A stretch of 64,000 nucleotides of DNA, taken from the NCBI GenBank assembly GCA_020073375.1, contig JAIQFG010000013.1:1-64000 (forward strand). Reading direction: 5' to 3'. Each line of letters starts with the position of its first letter. Position 1 is the stretch's first letter. The DNA comes from Terriglobia bacterium. Its GTDB lineage: Bacteria > Acidobacteriota > Terriglobia > Acidiferrales > UBA7541. Positions 29,017 to 38,908 of the stretch are shown here, piece by piece. Made by a program: the position numbers and the translations under genes. The notes under the pieces are model-generated. The model was not told the origin of the DNA and did not search any database. It worked only from the letters and a program-made list of their open reading frames with translations.

Positions 29017-30894
29017 TCAATCGTTCCCTGGGATCGCTGTGCCTGCTTCGCTGCCCGCGGGTTCCAGGGGGGCGCGCAACTCCTGATCCTTGTACTGGAG
29101 CTGGTAGAGGCGGTAATAAATTCCGCGCATTCCGAGCAACTGCTGATGCGAGCCCTGTTCGCGCAATTTTCCCTTGTGAAACACCAGAATGCGGTCGGCA
29201 TGTTGAATGGTGCTGAGGCGGTGCGCAATGACCATGGCCGTGCGGCCTTCCAGCAGGCGGTCGAGCGCCTCGCGGATCAGCACTTCGGTTTTGGTGTCGA
29301 CGCTTGAGGTGGCTTCATCCAGAATCAGGAACCGGGGATTGTGCGCCAGGGCCCGCGCAAAGCTGACCAGCTGCCGCTGTCCCACGGAAAAAGTGGCGCC
29401 GCGTTCGCTGACTTTTGTTTCGAGGCCTTCGCTCAGGCTATCGAGCAGCGAACCCAGGCCCACTTCGCGCACGGCGGATTCGACGCGCGCGCGGCTGATG
29501 TCCTCGTCGCCCAGGCGCACGTTCGATTCCAGCGTTCCGGTGAAAAGAAACGGATCCTGCAGCACGATGCCGAATTGATGGCGCAACTGGTGGACGTCGT
29601 AGCGGCGGATGTCCACGCCGTCGAGGAGAATTTCTCCGCGCTGGATGTCGTAGAAGCGCAGCAGGAGCTGGATGAGCGTGGTTTTCCCCGCGCCGGTGTG
29701 GCCGACGATGGCCAGGGTCTGTCCCGGAGCGATGTGGAACGAAACATCGCGAAGGACCCAGTCTTCGTCCTTGGGATTTGCGCCGCCGGTATAGGCGAAC
29801 CACACATTGTGGAATTCGATTTCGCCGCGCGGCGCGGAAAGCATCAGCGGCGCCTCGGCGGGCGGTGCGGGCAGAGGCTCGTCCAGTAATTTAAAAATGC
29901 GCTCGCAGGCGGCCATGGCCGATTGCAGGATGTTGAATTTTTCACTCAAGTCCTGAATGGGCCGGAAGAAAAGCTGCGCGTACTGCATGAAGGTGATGAG
30001 CAAGCCCACTGACACCGAGCCAGCGAAGGAAAGCAGGCCGCCGTACCAGAACACAACGGCGATGGCCATCATGCTGAATAACTCAACGGCAGGGAAGAAA
30101 ACGGCGAAGGCCGTGATCGCGTCCTTGTAGGCTTCCATGTGGATGCGGTTCAAATTCGCGAATTCTTCCCGCGATTTTTTCTCGCGGTTGAAAATCTGCA
30201 CCACGCTCATGCCGGTAATGTGTTCCTGCAGGAAAGCGTTGATCCGGGCGATGGCCGTGCGGATGCGCCGGTTGGCGTCACGCACGCGGTCGCGAAATAT
30301 CCACGTGGCGATCATGATCAGCGGCATCACCGCCAGCGTGGCCAGCGCCAGCCGCCAGTTCAGGAAAAGCATATACGCGGCGATGCAGAACAGCATGATG
30401 GCGTCGTTGGCCATGGCCGCGATGCCCGCGGCGAACAGGTCGTTGAGGGCGTCCACATCGGTGGTTACACGGGTCACCAGGCGCCCCACCGGGCTGCGGT
30501 CGAAGAAACTCATCGGCAGGCGCTGCATGCGCTCGAAAATTTCCTTGCGCAGATCGTAAAGCGTCTGCTGGCCCACATTTTGCATCATGCGGACTTGCAG
30601 GTATTGCACCGCGAAGTTTAAAAGCAGCGCCGCCAGAGACAGCAGGGAAATCAATCCCACGCCGCGCAGCGCCGCCGCCATGGGAATCGTCCCATCCACC
30701 CCGGGGACGATGTACTTGTCCACCGCGTAACCGAACAGGCGGGGAGCCACGACAGTAAGCGGCCCGACCAGCAGCGTCAGGAAAACCGCCACCACAACCG
30801 TCGTCTTGTACGGCCGCAGATAAGTCAGCAGCCGCCGCAGCAATTGCGCGTCGTATGCTTTTCCAAGAGCTTCTTCTTCGCGGAAGTCGCTCAT
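29017..30894 (-). CDS. ABC exporter, fused permease/ATPase
   Basis: Walker A GHTGAGKTTLI, FSVGQRQLVSFARAL signature, ILDEATSSVD. Confidence 0.9.
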   Translation of the reverse strand: MSDFREEEALGKAYDAQLLRRLLTYLRPYKTTVVVAVFLTLLVGPLTVVAPRLFGYAVDKYIVPGVDGTIPMAAALRGVGLISLLSLAALLLNFAVQYLQVRMMQNVGQQTLYDLRKEIFERMQRLPMSFFDRSPVGRLVTRVTTDVDALNDLFAAGIAAMANDAIMLFCIAAYMLFLNWRLALATLAVMPLIMIATWIFRDRVRDANRRIRTAIARINAFLQEHITGMSVVQIFNREKKSREEFANLNRIHMEAYKDAITAFAVFFPAVELFSMMAIAVVFWYGGLLSFAGSVSVGLLITFMQYAQLFFRPIQDLSEKFNILQSAMAACERIFKLLDEPLPAPPAEAPLMLSAPRGEIEFHNVWFAYTGGANPKDEDWVLRDVSFHIAPGQTLAIVGHTGAGKTTLIQLLLRFYDIQRGEILLDGVDIRRYDVHQLRHQFGIVLQDPFLFTGTLESNVRLGDEDISRARVESAVREVGLGSLLDSLSEGLETKVSERGATFSVGQRQLVSFARALAHNPRFLILDEATSSVDTKTEVLIREALDRLLEGRTAMVIAHRLSTIQHADRILVFHKGKLREQGSHQQLLGMRGIYYRLYQLQYKDQELRAPLEPAGSEAGTAIPGND

Positions 30895-32834
30895 TCGCGT
30901 TCCAACTCCTCTTCCAGCAACTGCTTCTGGTACAGGTCGGCGTAGTAGCCGTGGTGCGCCAGCAATTCGGCGTGCGTGCCGCGCTCGACAATGCGCCCGT
31001 CGCGCAGCACCACGATCTGGTCGGCGTGCTGCACGGTCGAGACGCGATGCGAAATCAGCACGGTGGTGCGCTGGCGCAGAATCGCGTCCAGCCTGCTCAG
31101 GATGCGTTCCTCGGTTCCAGTGTCCACGCTGGACAGGGAATCGTCCAGAATCAGAATTTTGGGATCGCGAATCACCGCGCGGGCGATGGCCGTGCGCTGC
31201 TTCTGCCCGCCGGAAAGCGTGATGCCGCGCTCGCCGACCATGGTGTTGAACTTGGCGGGGAATTCGTTGATCTCGGCGGCAATGCTGGCGACGTCGGCGG
31301 CATTTTGTATCTGCTCGTCGGTGGCGCTATCCACGCCGAAGGCGACGTTTTCGCGCAGCGTCTCACTGAACAGGAACGTATCCTGCGGCACGTAGCCCAC
31401 CGCGCGGCGCAACGTTTCCAGAGGCCACTCGCGGATCGGGCGCCCGTCGATCAGCAGCGTTCCCGGTGGCGCATCCCACAGGCGTGCAATCAGGGCGGCC
31501 AACGTGGATTTTCCGCTTCCGGTCGGCCCGACAATCGCCAGGATCGAGCCGGCGGGCACGAGCAGGGAAATTTCCTGGAGTACGGGCGCGTTCACACCTG
31601 TGTTTCCGTTTGAGTTCGCACCGGCGGGCTTGGTCGGATCGGCCTCGCTGCGCGCCGTCGGATACGTGAATGTCAGGTGGCGGAATTCGATTTCGCCGCG
31701 AATCTCCTCGGACTTGGGGGCTGCGGCGTTCGCATCGCTGATTTTCGGCTCGGAATCGAGCAGGTAGTTCAGCCGGCCCATGGAAGCGCCGCCGCGCTGA
31801 AAGATGTTGGTGACAAATCCCAGGGCAATCATGGGAAAGATCAGCCGCGTCATGAACGTGTAAAACGCGATGAGTTCGCCCAGCGTGATGCGGTTCATGA
31901 CCACCAGCTGGCCGCCCTGCCACAGCACCAGAATGAACGTGAGCCCGAACAGCATCTGGAGCAGGGGCATGAACAGGCTCCAGAAATAAATCAGTCGGAG
32001 GTTGCGGTCGATGTATTCTCGGTTGGGCTCGTCGAAGCCGCGAATCTCGGCTTCTTCCTGCCCGTAGGCCCGCACCACGCGCACCCCCGCCAGATTTTCC
32101 TGGGCCTTCGCCGAAAGCACCGCGAGCGATTGCTGAATCTTTCCGTACAGGGCGTGGATCTTGCGGCCGAAAACCCAAACGGTTACGGCGACCACGGGCA
32201 CGGGCAACAAAACAAATACGCTGAGCTTCGCCGAAATCCAGAACATCAGGACCACGGCCAGAATCATGGTCGCCAGCGTGTTGGCTGTGTACATGATGCC
32301 CGGGCCGAGGACCATGCGCACGTTGTTCAAATCGTTGGTGCATCGCGACATCAACTCGCCGGTGCGGTTGCGGACGTAGAATTCCGGCTCCATCTGCACA
32401 AGTTTTTCCAGCAGGTCGTTGCGCAAGTCGTATTCAATGTCGCGGGAAAGCCCAATCAGGATTTGCCGCGTGCAGTACGAGAAGAATCCCATCACCGCGC
32501 AAGCAATCACCAGCGCCGAGGCGAATACGGCCAGCGTGCGCGGGTCCCTGGGGTGGTAATACGGGAGCAGATAGCCCAGCGAGATTTGCGTGAGGCGCCC
32601 GAGCTGCGCCAGCGGCGTTTGCTCGCCCTTGATGCAATCCGTGATCACGCCGAGAATCAGCGGCAGCAGCGTGCCGGCAATTCCCATGCCCGTTTGCGTC
32701 ACCATCCCGATCAGCACTTCCAGCTTGTGCCTCGAGACATACGGCAGCAAACGCGTGAGCTGCGCCCATCCGGAAACGCGCCGGGGCGCCGTCTTCACCG
32801 CGGGACTGGCGAAAGTTTGGGCTGCTGCGCTCAT
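30891..32834 (-). CDS. ABC exporter, fused permease/ATPase (likely heterodimer partner)
   Basis: GPTGSGKSTLA, LSGGQKQRTAIARAV, ILDDSLSSVD; 4-nt overlap with the downstream ABC gene. Confidence 0.9.
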   Translation of the reverse strand: MSAAAQTFASPAVKTAPRRVSGWAQLTRLLPYVSRHKLEVLIGMVTQTGMGIAGTLLPLILGVITDCIKGEQTPLAQLGRLTQISLGYLLPYYHPRDPRTLAVFASALVIACAVMGFFSYCTRQILIGLSRDIEYDLRNDLLEKLVQMEPEFYVRNRTGELMSRCTNDLNNVRMVLGPGIMYTANTLATMILAVVLMFWISAKLSVFVLLPVPVVAVTVWVFGRKIHALYGKIQQSLAVLSAKAQENLAGVRVVRAYGQEEAEIRGFDEPNREYIDRNLRLIYFWSLFMPLLQMLFGLTFILVLWQGGQLVVMNRITLGELIAFYTFMTRLIFPMIALGFVTNIFQRGGASMGRLNYLLDSEPKISDANAAAPKSEEIRGEIEFRHLTFTYPTARSEADPTKPAGANSNGNTGVNAPVLQEISLLVPAGSILAIVGPTGSGKSTLAALIARLWDAPPGTLLIDGRPIREWPLETLRRAVGYVPQDTFLFSETLRENVAFGVDSATDEQIQNAADVASIAAEINEFPAKFNTMVGERGITLSGGQKQRTAIARAVIRDPKILILDDSLSSVDTGTEERILSRLDAILRQRTTVLISHRVSTVQHADQIVVLRDGRIVERGTHAELLAHHGYYADLYQKQLLEEELERE

Positions 32835-33484
32835 TTGAGAATGGACATTGGTGTTTCCAGCGTCGGGACTTCGGTCAGATACCTTTCCATAGACTGGTCC
32901 AGCGACTGATAGCGTTTCGCGCTTTTATTCCAACGCACGACCACCGATTTGCCCGGCGATTCACTCGATCCGGATCCTGCTCCATCCGCGTCCGAATCGG
33001 CCGGAATGAATTTCATTTCCAGTCCTTTTCCCGAATCCAGGCTGTATTCTAACCGCCAGCCGCTCACCCGCGCAGCCGGCGTGCCTGCCAGATACCCGTT
33101 CGGATTTTTTACGTGCTCGTCGCAGCGCAGCACTTCGGACCATTTGCCTCCGCTTTTTTCCAGAATCGCCGCGCGCCGTATGAAAATCGACGCGGGATCC
33201 GCCGCGTCCGCGGGCTTGCCGGCGGCGCGCTGCGCATTCGCGATGCGATTGACGGCCAAAATCTGTTCCGCTCCGTTCCGCGCCAGATCCCCGTGCTCCA
33301 GGATTTCCGCCTGCTTTCCCAGAGCGGCTTCGGCCATGCTTTGCGATTCGGCGGCTTGCTTCCCGCCGGGATCGGCCCCGCCGTTAGCGGCCGGCGCCGG
33401 CTTCGAGGAATGGCATCCCGCCAGAAAAAGCGCGGTTATTCCAACAAGCAAAGCCAGAGCCGGGCGCGGGGTTGGAATCGTCAT
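32831..33484 (-). CDS. Hypothetical lipoprotein
   Basis: Lipobox LFLAGCHSS; overlaps the ABC gene start. Confidence 0.6.
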   Translation of the reverse strand: MTIPTPRPALALLVGITALFLAGCHSSKPAPAANGGADPGGKQAAESQSMAEAALGKQAEILEHGDLARNGAEQILAVNRIANAQRAAGKPADAADPASIFIRRAAILEKSGGKWSEVLRCDEHVKNPNGYLAGTPAARVSGWRLEYSLDSGKGLEMKFIPADSDADGAGSGSSESPGKSVVVRWNKSAKRYQSLDQSMERYLTEVPTLETPMSILK

Positions 33485-33496
33485 GCCGTGGTCGCG

Positions 33497-34099
33497 CTAC
33501 AGGCTCGGAAACGCCAGGGTAATCTCGACCACTCGCCCGGTGTCCCGGGCGCATAACACTTCCATCACCTGCGGGACATCGGAACCCGCAAAATCGAATT
33601 GATAAAACATCAAGGCAAGATCCTGTCCGTTTTTGGATGCCGGGCCGCTGGAATTCGGTTCACCATAATAATCGGTGACGCGGTCCTGGGAATCGCCGAT
33701 GCGCAGGCCCAGTCCGGTCACCCAATTCTTCGGATCCAGGAATTCCGCCTGGCGCTCGGCACACTTGCCGTTTCGCTGGCCCAGCGCCGTGATCGTGACG
33801 CTCTGAATCACGGATTTCGCATCCACATCCAAATGAATGCTCCGGCCCGAGCAGGTGTCGCGCCACTCCTTCGCGCCGGAATCGTGGTCCTCGGTCAGGC
33901 TCTTCTGCTTGAACCGCTTTTCCGCGATGGCAAACGTGTCGCGCCCGGGCCTCAGGCCTGCGAGCAGCGTCTCATTGATACGACGCGCGCTGCGCGGCAC
34001 GTCGTCCTGCGCAGCCAAACGCCCCCCCGATAACCAGACGCCCGGCGCCATGAGAAAAAGGCTAGCGCACAGCCAGAATTTCGTCCAAACGCGCCTCAA
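33497..34099 (-). CDS. Hypothetical exported protein
   Basis: 200 aa with signal peptide-like N-terminus, GC-rich codon use. Confidence 0.6.
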   Translation of the reverse strand: MRRVWTKFWLCASLFLMAPGVWLSGGRLAAQDDVPRSARRINETLLAGLRPGRDTFAIAEKRFKQKSLTEDHDSGAKEWRDTCSGRSIHLDVDAKSVIQSVTITALGQRNGKCAERQAEFLDPKNWVTGLGLRIGDSQDRVTDYYGEPNSSGPASKNGQDLALMFYQFDFAGSDVPQVMEVLCARDTGRVVEITLAFPSL

Positions 34100-34736
34100 A
34101 ATTTTCCTCTCCCTCGGACCACAAGCGAACGCGCTCGACCGGCATCGTTTCCTCCACCGCGCGCATCCAGCCCATCAGTTTCTCGATATTCTCTCTCGTT
34201 TTCTCCTGATATTCGCGCAAATTCTGCGGCTGCGACATCCACATCAGGAAGCGAGCCTCGTCCGGATGCTGCGGCTCGGCCACGTGTGTCGAATCCGGCG
34301 TCAGCAGTCCCGCGTGGCCCGTAAACAAATGCTCGAATCCAAGATCAGCAAGGAAGTGCCCCGACTCGCCGGAAACCCCGTCGTCATACTCCGGCCCCCG
34401 GCAAGCCAGTTCGAGTTTTTCGGCATTCTTTTTCCAGCTCGCCGTCTCCAGGTCGCGTATCCACAGGTCCCATCGCGCGGAAACCTCGTAAGCGACGTCC
34501 GCGGAATGATGTTCCTTCACCAACTCCACAATATCCGCCGGCGTCATCACCTGCCCGCGCAAATCGTATTCCTCAACGGGAGTTTCCGAAGGCCCCACGG
34601 CGCGCACCGAAAGGGTGGTGAACCCCATCGCCCCCGCGGACAACGGCACGCTGGCCAGAAAACGCTCGAAATGCGCGAGCATGTTCGATTCGCTGAAATC
34701 ACGAATCCAGACGCTGGCATAGGCGCGGTTGGGCAT
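34062..34736 (-). CDS. Hypothetical protein
   Basis: 224 aa MPNRAYASVWIRDFSESNMLAHFERFLASVPLS...; last chromosomal gene before the cassette region. Confidence 0.6.
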   Translation of the reverse strand: MPNRAYASVWIRDFSESNMLAHFERFLASVPLSAGAMGFTTLSVRAVGPSETPVEEYDLRGQVMTPADIVELVKEHHSADVAYEVSARWDLWIRDLETASWKKNAEKLELACRGPEYDDGVSGESGHFLADLGFEHLFTGHAGLLTPDSTHVAEPQHPDEARFLMWMSQPQNLREYQEKTRENIEKLMGWMRAVEETMPVERVRLWSEGEENFEARLDEILAVR

Positions 34737-34948
34737 CCGCGTATTATACAGGGAAGTGCGTGCGGGACCGAATCGGGTAGGGGAGCGGGATGTCTTCGGT
34801 TTGCTGCTCGAGAAATTCTCGTCGGCAGCCTTGCCCAGCAGACCCTAATGGAAAATAAACGCACCAAAACGGAGGTCCGTGCGCAGCGTCTTGAAAAAGG
34901 AGCAAGCGATGTAAGGACTGCCGCATAACAATTTGCTGTCACCAACGA

Positions 34949-34969
34949 TGGAGGCGGGGGGAGTTGAAC
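34949..34969 (-). repeat. tmRNA 3'-end duplicate (att-like site A)
   Basis: TGGAGGCGGGGGGAGTTGAAC, 21/21 identical to the ssrA 3' end at 52741-52761. Confidence 0.8.
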
Positions 34970-35382
34970 TCTGCGCCCTCGTTGATTCCGCGCAACTTAT
35001 TGAATTTCTTACCCGCCTGAAACGCATGATACTCCGAAGCACCGGGGTGTTTGTACATTTTTTGTACAGAAAAATGAGACAAATTGTGGCGCGAGATCCT
35101 CAAGGCGCGTAACGAGTGAAGATGTGGACATGTGACTGGCATGTACTACTGGGATTATCGCGGAAAGCGAACCACCGCGTTGTCGAGTGGCATTTCCTGT
35201 TTCAGAGTCGCCGCAGGTGATGTCGAATGCCATGCCTGCACATCCAGAACCCCGAGGCAATGAAGGCACGGTCCGGCTAAGTTGAAAGGAACCCGAATGG
35301 CGAACCCTCCGATCCGAGCGCCGATTTGCCAGCGCGATGCCGGTCGGCGCGCCTTTCGCGCCAAGCGCGAATCAATTGATTA

Positions 35383-36363
35383 CTACCCTACCGTGATCAC
35401 GACATTCCCTTTCTTGTGCCCTTGCTCAACATACTTGAAAGCTTCCGTGATCTGCTCCAATGGATAACTTCTGTCGATGACCGCCTTGAGCTTTCGTTCC
35501 GCGGCAAGTTGCATAATGACATTCATTCTTTCCAGGTTCTCCATGGCCACACCGCCCTTTAGTTTCTTACGCCCGGTGATGGAGGTCCATAGGATCCGAA
35601 CCATGTCAGTCAAACCCATAATGTTTTGAAGAAAGATGCCTCGGGACTTCAGCGAGCTTTTGCAGCGATCAAAAGTGGTCGCACCGACGATGTCAAATAT
35701 CAGGTTGTAGGTTTGTCCGTTCTTGGTGAAATCCTCCTTCGTGTAATCGATCACCTTGTCGGCACCCAAGCACTTGACCATTTCCACGTTTGTGCTGCTA
35801 CACACTGCGGTCACGGTTGCCCCAAAGTGTTTGGCCAACTGCACTCCGGCTGAGCCGATGCTTCCCGAAGCTCCTATGATCAGAAGTTCTTGCCCAGCCT
35901 GGATCTTCCCCAGGTCTCGGAGGAAATACAACGCGGTGTTCGCCCCAAACGGAATCGCAACTGCCTCCTCCCAACTCAGCGAATCCGGTTTGATCGCAAT
36001 CGCCCCTGTTTCAGGAAGGCATACGTACTGGGCGTGCCCGCCGCCCATCATGCCGGTCGAGGCGACAATTTGGTCGCCTGCCTTAAACTTCTTCACGTCT
36101 TTACCAACGCCCTCGACCTTCCCGGCCAACTCTGTCCCGAGGACGCGTTCCTTCCAAGGTTTTCCAATGCCAAACATCAGTTTGGCGATCGGGCGCATGG
36201 ATTTGGTAATGAATGTGAAATTGCGGACGTTGCAATCTCCAGTCGAGACAGTGGTCGCGTGTATGGCGATAAGGACTTCGTTGTCCTTAGGGGTGGGTTT
36301 GTCGATCTCTCTTAACTGGAGAAGATCGGGAGGTCCGTATTGGGTGTGCAGAATCGCTTTCAC
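35383..36363 (-). CDS. NAD(P)-dependent alcohol dehydrogenase / quinone oxidoreductase (MDR)
   Basis: MKAILHTQYGPPDLLQLREIDKPTPKDNEVLI, GASGSIGSAGVQLAKHFGATVTAVCSSTN. Confidence 0.85.
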   Translation of the reverse strand: MKAILHTQYGPPDLLQLREIDKPTPKDNEVLIAIHATTVSTGDCNVRNFTFITKSMRPIAKLMFGIGKPWKERVLGTELAGKVEGVGKDVKKFKAGDQIVASTGMMGGGHAQYVCLPETGAIAIKPDSLSWEEAVAIPFGANTALYFLRDLGKIQAGQELLIIGASGSIGSAGVQLAKHFGATVTAVCSSTNVEMVKCLGADKVIDYTKEDFTKNGQTYNLIFDIVGATTFDRCKSSLKSRGIFLQNIMGLTDMVRILWTSITGRKKLKGGVAMENLERMNVIMQLAAERKLKAVIDRSYPLEQITEAFKYVEQGHKKGNVVITVG

Positions 36364-36410
36364 AGGATTTCCTTGGCGGGCGGTGGAAGCAACGGTACTA
36401 CTGGCTCCGC

Positions 36411-37139
36411 CTATGACACGGGCAAATTTTTACCTGCCTTCCGCCACAAACAGAACGCCAGCCATAACGTCCACGGCGCAAATAGCAAGCCCGCTATTGC
36501 GAGTGGGCTTCCTATGAAACCATTGCGTGCAAGGTTGAAGGAATAGGCGATTTGTAGCACTGCAAGCACAATCCCTGACCATCCCAAAAGTTTGGGGTAA
36601 TCGCGGCCCAATGTCATTGCAATCCCGAAGAACAGGAGCGAAATTCCACCGGTTAGTGTCCAGACGCTGCTGAGACCGATCTCGATGTGACGCACAGCCG
36701 CTGCAACCCTGAACGCTTGAGTTTTTTCTATAGCCGAAGCGTTTACCCATTCCTGGGCGACGAACTTTATTGCGACCCCGTCTACCGCCTGATTTGCACC
36801 GTATATGGCTTCGGCCACGAGGGCGACGGCCATCCCGATGCGTGCAAACGTAACACCCCCTCCCTTTACGATCGATCGGTAGAGGGCAAGGAAAGCAATC
36901 AGCATCACAACGTCAGCTGCAAACTGAACCAAGTGAACCAATTCCCAATGCGTGTTCGCAGCATACTGTGGCAGAACGGATGGAAGATCCTCAGGATGGG
37001 TACCCCCGTGAAAGCCCATAGCAACAGCACCTAAGACGAGGGCAAGCACGATCGAAACGGCCCCTAGACGAAAGAGAACGCGGTCGGGCAACGTGGGCGT
37101 TATCGGGGAGGAGTGCTTTTCTGCTTCAATCTTTGTCAT
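36411..37139 (-). CDS. DUF4386-like membrane protein
   Basis: Multi-TM; FARIGMAVALVAEAIYGANQAVDGVAIK..., GLSSVWTLTGGISLLFFGIAM. Confidence 0.55.
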   Translation of the reverse strand: MTKIEAEKHSSPITPTLPDRVLFRLGAVSIVLALVLGAVAMGFHGGTHPEDLPSVLPQYAANTHWELVHLVQFAADVVMLIAFLALYRSIVKGGGVTFARIGMAVALVAEAIYGANQAVDGVAIKFVAQEWVNASAIEKTQAFRVAAAVRHIEIGLSSVWTLTGGISLLFFGIAMTLGRDYPKLLGWSGIVLAVLQIAYSFNLARNGFIGSPLAIAGLLFAPWTLWLAFCLWRKAGKNLPVS

Positions 37140-37310
37140 ACAAAGAAGGTGCTTGGCTCCTCGTAAAACCCTAGCAGGCTACCACATCCACTCAACTGTA
37201 AGGTTTTTCGATGCTGTGCGTCAGCCCTTTTATAAGCGGGCAAGCCCAAACAAAGGGCGGGAAGAACCTAGGGCGTGAATAGCAAATTCAAATCAAAAAG
37301 GAGAAATACA

Positions 37311-37754
37311 ATGAAAGCTCCAAAGATTATCGTAGGGCTCATGCTTGTAGCGGGTGCTGTAAGCGTTGCCAATCTTCCGGCAAAGGAACCGGATACTTGG
37401 CAGACGGGCACGTTAATAGGTCTTGACACCAGGACCACGATAACTGAAGGAATTGGTAACGAACACTACGAGGAACGAGAAACGAAGAACGGAAAGAAGG
37501 TCATCAACGGAAACAGCTATCAGATAGATCAGCCAAAAGTGACGTTCGTATTGACTGTCAGAATTGGTGATATAACTTACACGGTCGAACACATCAAGAA
37601 TCTGTTCTTCGGCTACAACCCAACGGACATGGTAGTAAACGATCCTGTCACTGTTTCTATTCAGAAGGACAAGCTGGTGCTCATTCGGCCCGATGGGAAG
37701 GAATACAAGACAACAATTGTCCGGATCGCACGTAATGAACGACGTGCAGATTAA
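37311..37754 (+). CDS. Hypothetical exported small protein
   Basis: ATG 37311 with ggag SD; MKAPKIIVGLMLVAGAVSVANLPAKEPDTWQTGTLIGL. Confidence 0.6.
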   Translation: MKAPKIIVGLMLVAGAVSVANLPAKEPDTWQTGTLIGLDTRTTITEGIGNEHYEERETKNGKKVINGNSYQIDQPKVTFVLTVRIGDITYTVEHIKNLFFGYNPTDMVVNDPVTVSIQKDKLVLIRPDGKEYKTTIVRIARNERRAD

Positions 37755-37780
37755 CTCCATTACTCTTGAGATGAGAGAAC

Positions 37781-37805
37781 GGGCCGAGGAGAAATGCCTC
37801 GGCCC
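37781..37805. terminator. Hairpin gggccgagg-agaaatg-cctcggccc
   Basis: 9-bp perfect stem downstream of the 37311 ORF; no U-tract on the plus strand. Confidence 0.4.
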
Positions 37806-37846
37806 AAAACACTATTCAGAATCTCCAAACGAGACACGGAGTATGT

Positions 37847-38251
37847 ATGGAATACATGACCGGTATTGGACTCGCACTGCTGACCTGCGTCTTTGCCACA
37901 TTGGTCGGATTTGACCGCGACCGTGTGTTCTATCCGACGCTGCTGGCCCTGATGCCCACCTATTACATTCTGTTTGCTTGTATTGGGGGTTCAACGTCCG
38001 TGTTAGCCGTAGAGTCCTTGTTGGGAGTGGCTTTTTTTGCCGCCGCCGTGGCAGGCTTCAAAAAAAACCTTTGGCTGATTGTGGTCGGCCTCGCCGGGCA
38101 CGGAGTCTTCGACTTCTTCCATCACCTGCTGATTCAGAATCCCGGTGTCCCGAGATGGTGGCCAGGCTTCTGCCTTTCGTTTGATGTTCTCGCCGGCGCT
38201 TTCCTTGCCATGATACTGATGCGACGTACAAGATTCGCGTCGACCTTCTAG
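37847..38251 (+). CDS. Small multi-TM membrane protein
   Basis: 134 aa MEYMTGIGLALLTCVFATLVGFDRDRVFYPTLLALMPTYYILFACIGG...; directly upstream of the sigma gene. Confidence 0.6.
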   Translation: MEYMTGIGLALLTCVFATLVGFDRDRVFYPTLLALMPTYYILFACIGGSTSVLAVESLLGVAFFAAAVAGFKKNLWLIVVGLAGHGVFDFFHHLLIQNPGVPRWWPGFCLSFDVLAGAFLAMILMRRTRFASTF

Positions 38252-38270
38252 ATTACCGGAGAACTAACAC

Positions 38271-38852
38271 ATGGAACGAGAGGCTCGATCTTCTGATTCG
38301 CTTTCACCCGAGGTCATTCAGCGGCTTGTCGAATGTCATCGGCAGTTTCTCGGTTTTCTGGAAAAGCGTGTCGAGTCCCGCGCAGTCGCTGAAGATATCC
38401 TCCAAGACGCCTTTGTCCGAGGGCTGGAACGTGGCGGAGAACTTCAAGGAGAGGAGAGCGCTGTAGCTTGGTTCTATCGAATTCTGCGCAATGCGGTCAT
38501 TGATCATTATCGCCGTCGCGATGCCAAAGGACGCGCCATGGAATCCTTCGCGCGTGAAATGGAAAAATCTGAACAACCTGACGTCGGCTTGGAAACGGAG
38601 ATTTGCGGATGTCTGCTTGGTCTGCTCGATTCGCTAAAAGCCGAATATCGTGATGCGCTGCGAGCGGTGGATTTGGGCGATGAGAGCATGGAAGTGCTAG
38701 CCCGCAGCGCGAATATCTCTTCCGGCAACGCCGCAGTTAGGGTCCATCGAGCCCGTCAAGCACTCCGCGAACGCGTGCGCACAGCTTGCGGCACATGTGC
38801 CGAGCATGGCTGCCTTGACTGTCATTGCAAGACGGCGTCCGGCAAGTGCTAG
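38271..38852 (+). CDS. ECF sigma factor with Cys-rich C-terminal tail (CorE-like architecture)
   Basis: Region 2 EDILQDAFVRGLERGG...AWFYRILRNAVIDHYRRRDAK; region 4 ARSANISSGNAAVRVHRARQALRERV; tail CGTCAEHGCLDCHCKTASGKC. Confidence 0.8.
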   Translation: MEREARSSDSLSPEVIQRLVECHRQFLGFLEKRVESRAVAEDILQDAFVRGLERGGELQGEESAVAWFYRILRNAVIDHYRRRDAKGRAMESFAREMEKSEQPDVGLETEICGCLLGLLDSLKAEYRDALRAVDLGDESMEVLARSANISSGNAAVRVHRARQALRERVRTACGTCAEHGCLDCHCKTASGKC

Positions 38853-38868
38853 CATTTGGTTATAAGAA

Positions 38869-38896
38869 AGAGAGGGAGCCGTTTGGCTCCCTCTCT
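38869..38896. terminator. Bidirectional-type hairpin agagagggagcc-gttt-ggctccctctct
   Basis: 12-bp perfect stem between convergent genes. Confidence 0.6.
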
Positions 38897-38908
38897 GAAC
38901 GATGTTGC

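Noticed and set aside
31677-32909. 410-aa plus-strand ORF
   Set aside because: Antisense shadow of a clear ABC exporter.
34949-35030. Second tmRNA or a tRNA at the tGGAGGCGGGGGG match
   Set aside because: Only the last about 21 nt match; the T-stem partner strand and the rest of the structure are absent.
34939-35142. Possible integrase remnant (MPVTCPHLHSL...FNKLRGINEGAEFNSPRLHRW) ending in the tmRNA repeat
   Set aside because: No catalytic R/H/Y motif pattern; the C-terminus is just translated tmRNA-like sequence.
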